From: Alphaproteobacteria bacterium UBA7371
GTDB taxonomy: Bacteria > Pseudomonadota > Alphaproteobacteria > UBA8317
Reading direction: 5' to 3'
Length of the DNA: 8,388 bases
NCBI GenBank assembly: GCA_002469865.1
Contig: DKOD01000042.1
Location: 1-8,388, forward strand
Shown piece after piece: positions 7,191 through 8,388 of the stretch (position 1 is the stretch's first letter; every line of letters begins with the position of its first letter). Under the pieces are notes generated by a model. The model saw only the letters and a list, made by a program, of their open reading frames with translations. It was not told where the DNA came from and did no database searches. Both the position numbers and the translations under genes were made by a program.

Positions 7191-7372
7191 GGGTGCCTTT
7201 TCATGTTGGGCATGGGCCTTGGGAAAATCCCCTTCGGTATTATTGAAAAAGCTAGACCATGGGCTAATTGGTGGTTTAGGCATTTGCCTGACGTAATGTG
7301 GGATAAGGTGTTTTCAACATCTTTCTGCCGCAAGTCATTTATGTTCCAATGATCAGCCAATAGAGGTTACCC
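7191..7372. other. Divergent spacer between the squalene-synthase-like gene and sodB
   Basis: 182 bp that should hold promoters for both flanking genes unless the minus-strand gene starts at 7283. On the plus strand I found no convincing -35/-10 pair for sodB. On the minus strand, TTAGCC and AATAAT lie 17 bp apart inside 7191-7283 as a weak promoter candidate, which would favour the 7190 start. CCAAT occurs twice, 11 bp apart (7346-7350 and 7357-7361), just before the sodB ribosome binding site; its meaning is unknown. Confidence 0.4.
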
Positions 7373-7972
7373 ATGGCTTTTGACCTACCTGCCCTTCCCT
7401 ACGCCAAAGACGCTCTTGAGCCCCATATTTCTGCCAACACCTTGGATTTCCATCATGGCAAGCACCACAACACCTATGTGGTGAACCTTAACAAGTTGGT
7501 TGAGGGCACAGATCTTGAGAATGCATCGCTCGATGACATCATCATGAAGACCCATGGCGATGCCAGCAAAGTGGGCATTTTCAATAATGCCGCCCAGGTT
7601 TGGAACCACAGCTTCTATTGGAGTTCCATGTCCCCCAATGGTGGTGGTGCACCCACTGGTGCCATTGCCGCCAAAATTGACGAAGATTTTGGTTCTTATG
7701 ACGCCTTCGTCGAGGGCTTTAAGGCTGCCGGTGCGACACAATTTGGCTCAGGCTGGGCATGGCTCGTCCTGGAAAATGGAAAATTGAAAATTGAAAAAAC
7801 CGGCAATGCACACCTACCCATGACCAAAGGCCAAACCGCCATCTTGACCATGGATGTGTGGGAGCATGCCTATTACCTAGATGTGCAAAACCGTCGTCCC
7901 GATTACATCGCAACATTCATTGAAAAACTGATTAATTGGGAATTTGCCAACGAAAATCTGGCCAGCGCCTAA
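7373..7972 (+). CDS. sodB: Superoxide dismutase, iron type
   Basis: Converts superoxide to oxygen and hydrogen peroxide; cytoplasmic, with no signal peptide. At 199 residues it is close in length to, and easily aligned with, E. coli SodB. Metal ligands are His27, His79, Asp161 and His165, the last two in the signature DVWEHAYY. Gln75 in NNAAQVWNH and Ala146 in GNAHLP are the Gln/Ala pair that marks iron-type rather than manganese-type enzymes. A short insertion (around THGDASKVG, 60-68) relative to E. coli occurs before the second ligand, and I recall such an insertion in other alphaproteobacterial SODs. The ATG at 7373 has GAGG 6 nt upstream. The gene stands alone on the plus strand between two minus-strand genes and has its own terminator at 7994-8027, so it is probably monocistronic. 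Confidence 0.97.
   Translation: MAFDLPALPYAKDALEPHISANTLDFHHGKHHNTYVVNLNKLVEGTDLENASLDDIIMKTHGDASKVGIFNNAAQVWNHSFYWSSMSPNGGGAPTGAIAAKIDEDFGSYDAFVEGFKAAGATQFGSGWAWLVLENGKLKIEKTGNAHLPMTKGQTAILTMDVWEHAYYLDVQNRRPDYIATFIEKLINWEFANENLASA
7772..7799 (+). repeat. Four tandem 7-bp units inside sodB
   Basis: GAAAATG, GAAAATT, GAAAATT and GAAAAAA follow one another without gaps. They encode ENGKLKIEKT (about residues 134-143), aligned with the variable KNSDGKLAIVST loop of E. coli SodB. The unit is not a multiple of three, so gain or loss of one copy would shift the frame. The A/T-rich repeat may simply reflect Lys/Glu codon use. Confidence 0.5.
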
Positions 7973-7983
7973 TTTTGTTGGGT

Positions 7984-8328
7984 CTAAATGGTGGGTGGTT
8001 GCAGCAATGCAGCCACCTTTCTTTTTTCTGCCAAACACACATTAAACGTTCTTGCCGCCGCATCACTGGCCATGACCTCAACACCGAGCTCCAATAAGTG
8101 TTGAATTTCTTGCCCAACCACGCGGACATCACCAGAGCCAACCAACACCACCTCAAAACGCTTCAGCCAATCCACAAGCATGGATTCCATTGAGGTTACT
8201 TCCACTGCCCCATCATCACTGGTGATGGCCAAATCACCTTCATGACGATCTCGCCCAACCATGAAAAATCCTGGGCCATAAGCCGTGATAGGTGGACAAT
8301 CGCCGGTGATGTGATCTTCCTGAAGCAT
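7984..8328 (-). CDS. Mth938-like domain protein (DUF498, NDUFAF3-type)
   Basis: 114 residues, normal for this small single-domain family; biochemical function is unknown. Family hallmarks in order are ITAYGPGFFMVG (about 13-24), VVLVGSGD (about 60-67, the LLIGTG block) and LGVEVMASDAAARTFNVCLA (about 81-100, corresponding to GIxxEVMDTxAACRTYNVL), then KRKVAALL. The usual Cys of AACRTYN is Ala here, and a Cys occurs five residues later. The human relative NDUFAF3 assists assembly of respiratory complex I; a comparable bacterial role is inference. I chose ATG 8328 over the adjacent TTG 8331, because AAGGA is 6 nt from the ATG but only 3 nt from the TTG. That Shine-Dalgarno overlaps the TAA of the upstream gene, so the two are coupled. 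Its last codons contain the sodB terminator on the opposite strand. Confidence 0.88.
   Translation of the reverse strand: MLQEDHITGDCPPITAYGPGFFMVGRDRHEGDLAITSDDGAVEVTSMESMLVDWLKRFEVVLVGSGDVRVVGQEIQHLLELGVEVMASDAAARTFNVCLAEKRKVAALLQPPTI
7994..8027 (+). terminator. Intrinsic terminator of sodB
   Basis: GGTGGTTGCA (7994-8003) pairs with TGCAGCCACC (8008-8017) in a 10-bp stem with one G-U pair. It is closed by a GCAA loop of the stable GNRA type and followed at once by TTTCTTTTTT (8018-8027). It begins 22 bp after the sodB stop and lies wholly inside the coding end of the convergent Mth938-like gene. On the minus strand the tract is A-rich downstream of neither arm in the right order, so it should act only on plus-strand transcripts. 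Confidence 0.92.
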
Positions 8329-8337
8329 CAATAATCC

Positions 8338-8388
8338 TTAGGTGGCGTCTCGCTTAATCTCATCTTCCTCATCACCGCGATGCACACC
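8338..8388 (-). CDS. C-terminal end of an upstream gene, possibly secF (5' part outside window)
   Basis: On the minus strand the window edge opens into an in-frame run of 16 codons ending in TAA at 8338. The visible tail, GVHRGDEEDEIKRDAT, is highly charged, consistent with a cytoplasmic tail of a membrane protein but not diagnostic. Its stop overlaps the Shine-Dalgarno of the Mth938-like gene, which starts 9 nt later, so an operon is very likely. In alphaproteobacteria, as I recall, Mth938-like genes often follow secD-secF; naming this one secF rests on that memory alone. Confidence 0.35.
   Translation of the reverse strand, partial: GVHRGDEEDEIKRDAT

Noticed and set aside
7284..7372. Promoter for sodB
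   Set aside because: No -35/-10 pair with acceptable spacing and match; GATAAG (7302-7307) alone is not enough.

Overview
The window looks like chromosomal housekeeping DNA from an alphaproteobacterium with roughly balanced base composition. This rests on gene content and arrangement: a 3-hydroxybutyrate dehydrogenase, a divergent ssb/uvrA pair, a folate-dependent TrmFO, an Fe-type SodB, an Mth938-like (NDUFAF3-type) protein and a divergent squalene/phytoene-synthase-like (NDUFAF6-type) protein. The UvrA also carries a CPVSGF variant of the first zinc module that I associate with alphaproteobacteria. I cannot name a genus. I see no mobile element, phage gene, CRISPR array, rRNA or tRNA.

Left part (1-1710, + strand): the 3' three quarters of bdhA, in which the known substrate-contacting residues can be placed, followed after only 3 nt by a secreted or membrane-anchored protein with a bactofilin-like beta-repeat region and a hydrophobic C-terminal half. 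This pair converges on ssb (1724-2194, - strand).

Centre (2195-6564): ssb and uvrA are divergent across 162 bp. That spacer holds a plausible uvrA promoter and two perfect inverted repeats in the predicted uvrA leader, but no recognisable alphaproteobacterial LexA box. uvrA runs into trmFO with a 4-nt ATGA overlap, so nucleotide excision repair and tRNA m5U54 formation appear translationally coupled. The trmFO 3' end overlaps, tail to tail, the squalene/phytoene-synthase-like gene on the other strand.

Right part (6507-8388): two minus-strand genes, the Mth938-like gene and the squalene-synthase-like gene, flank sodB, which lies on the plus strand. Upstream of the Mth938-like gene is the last 16 codons of another minus-strand gene, which could be secF by remembered gene order but cannot be identified from so little. 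A strong intrinsic terminator for sodB lies entirely inside the 3' coding end of the convergent Mth938-like gene.

No whole new biological system is evident. The items most worth a second look are the uvrA leader structures with no visible SOS box, the sodB terminator embedded in a convergent gene, and sodB sitting between homologues of two mitochondrial complex I assembly factors.
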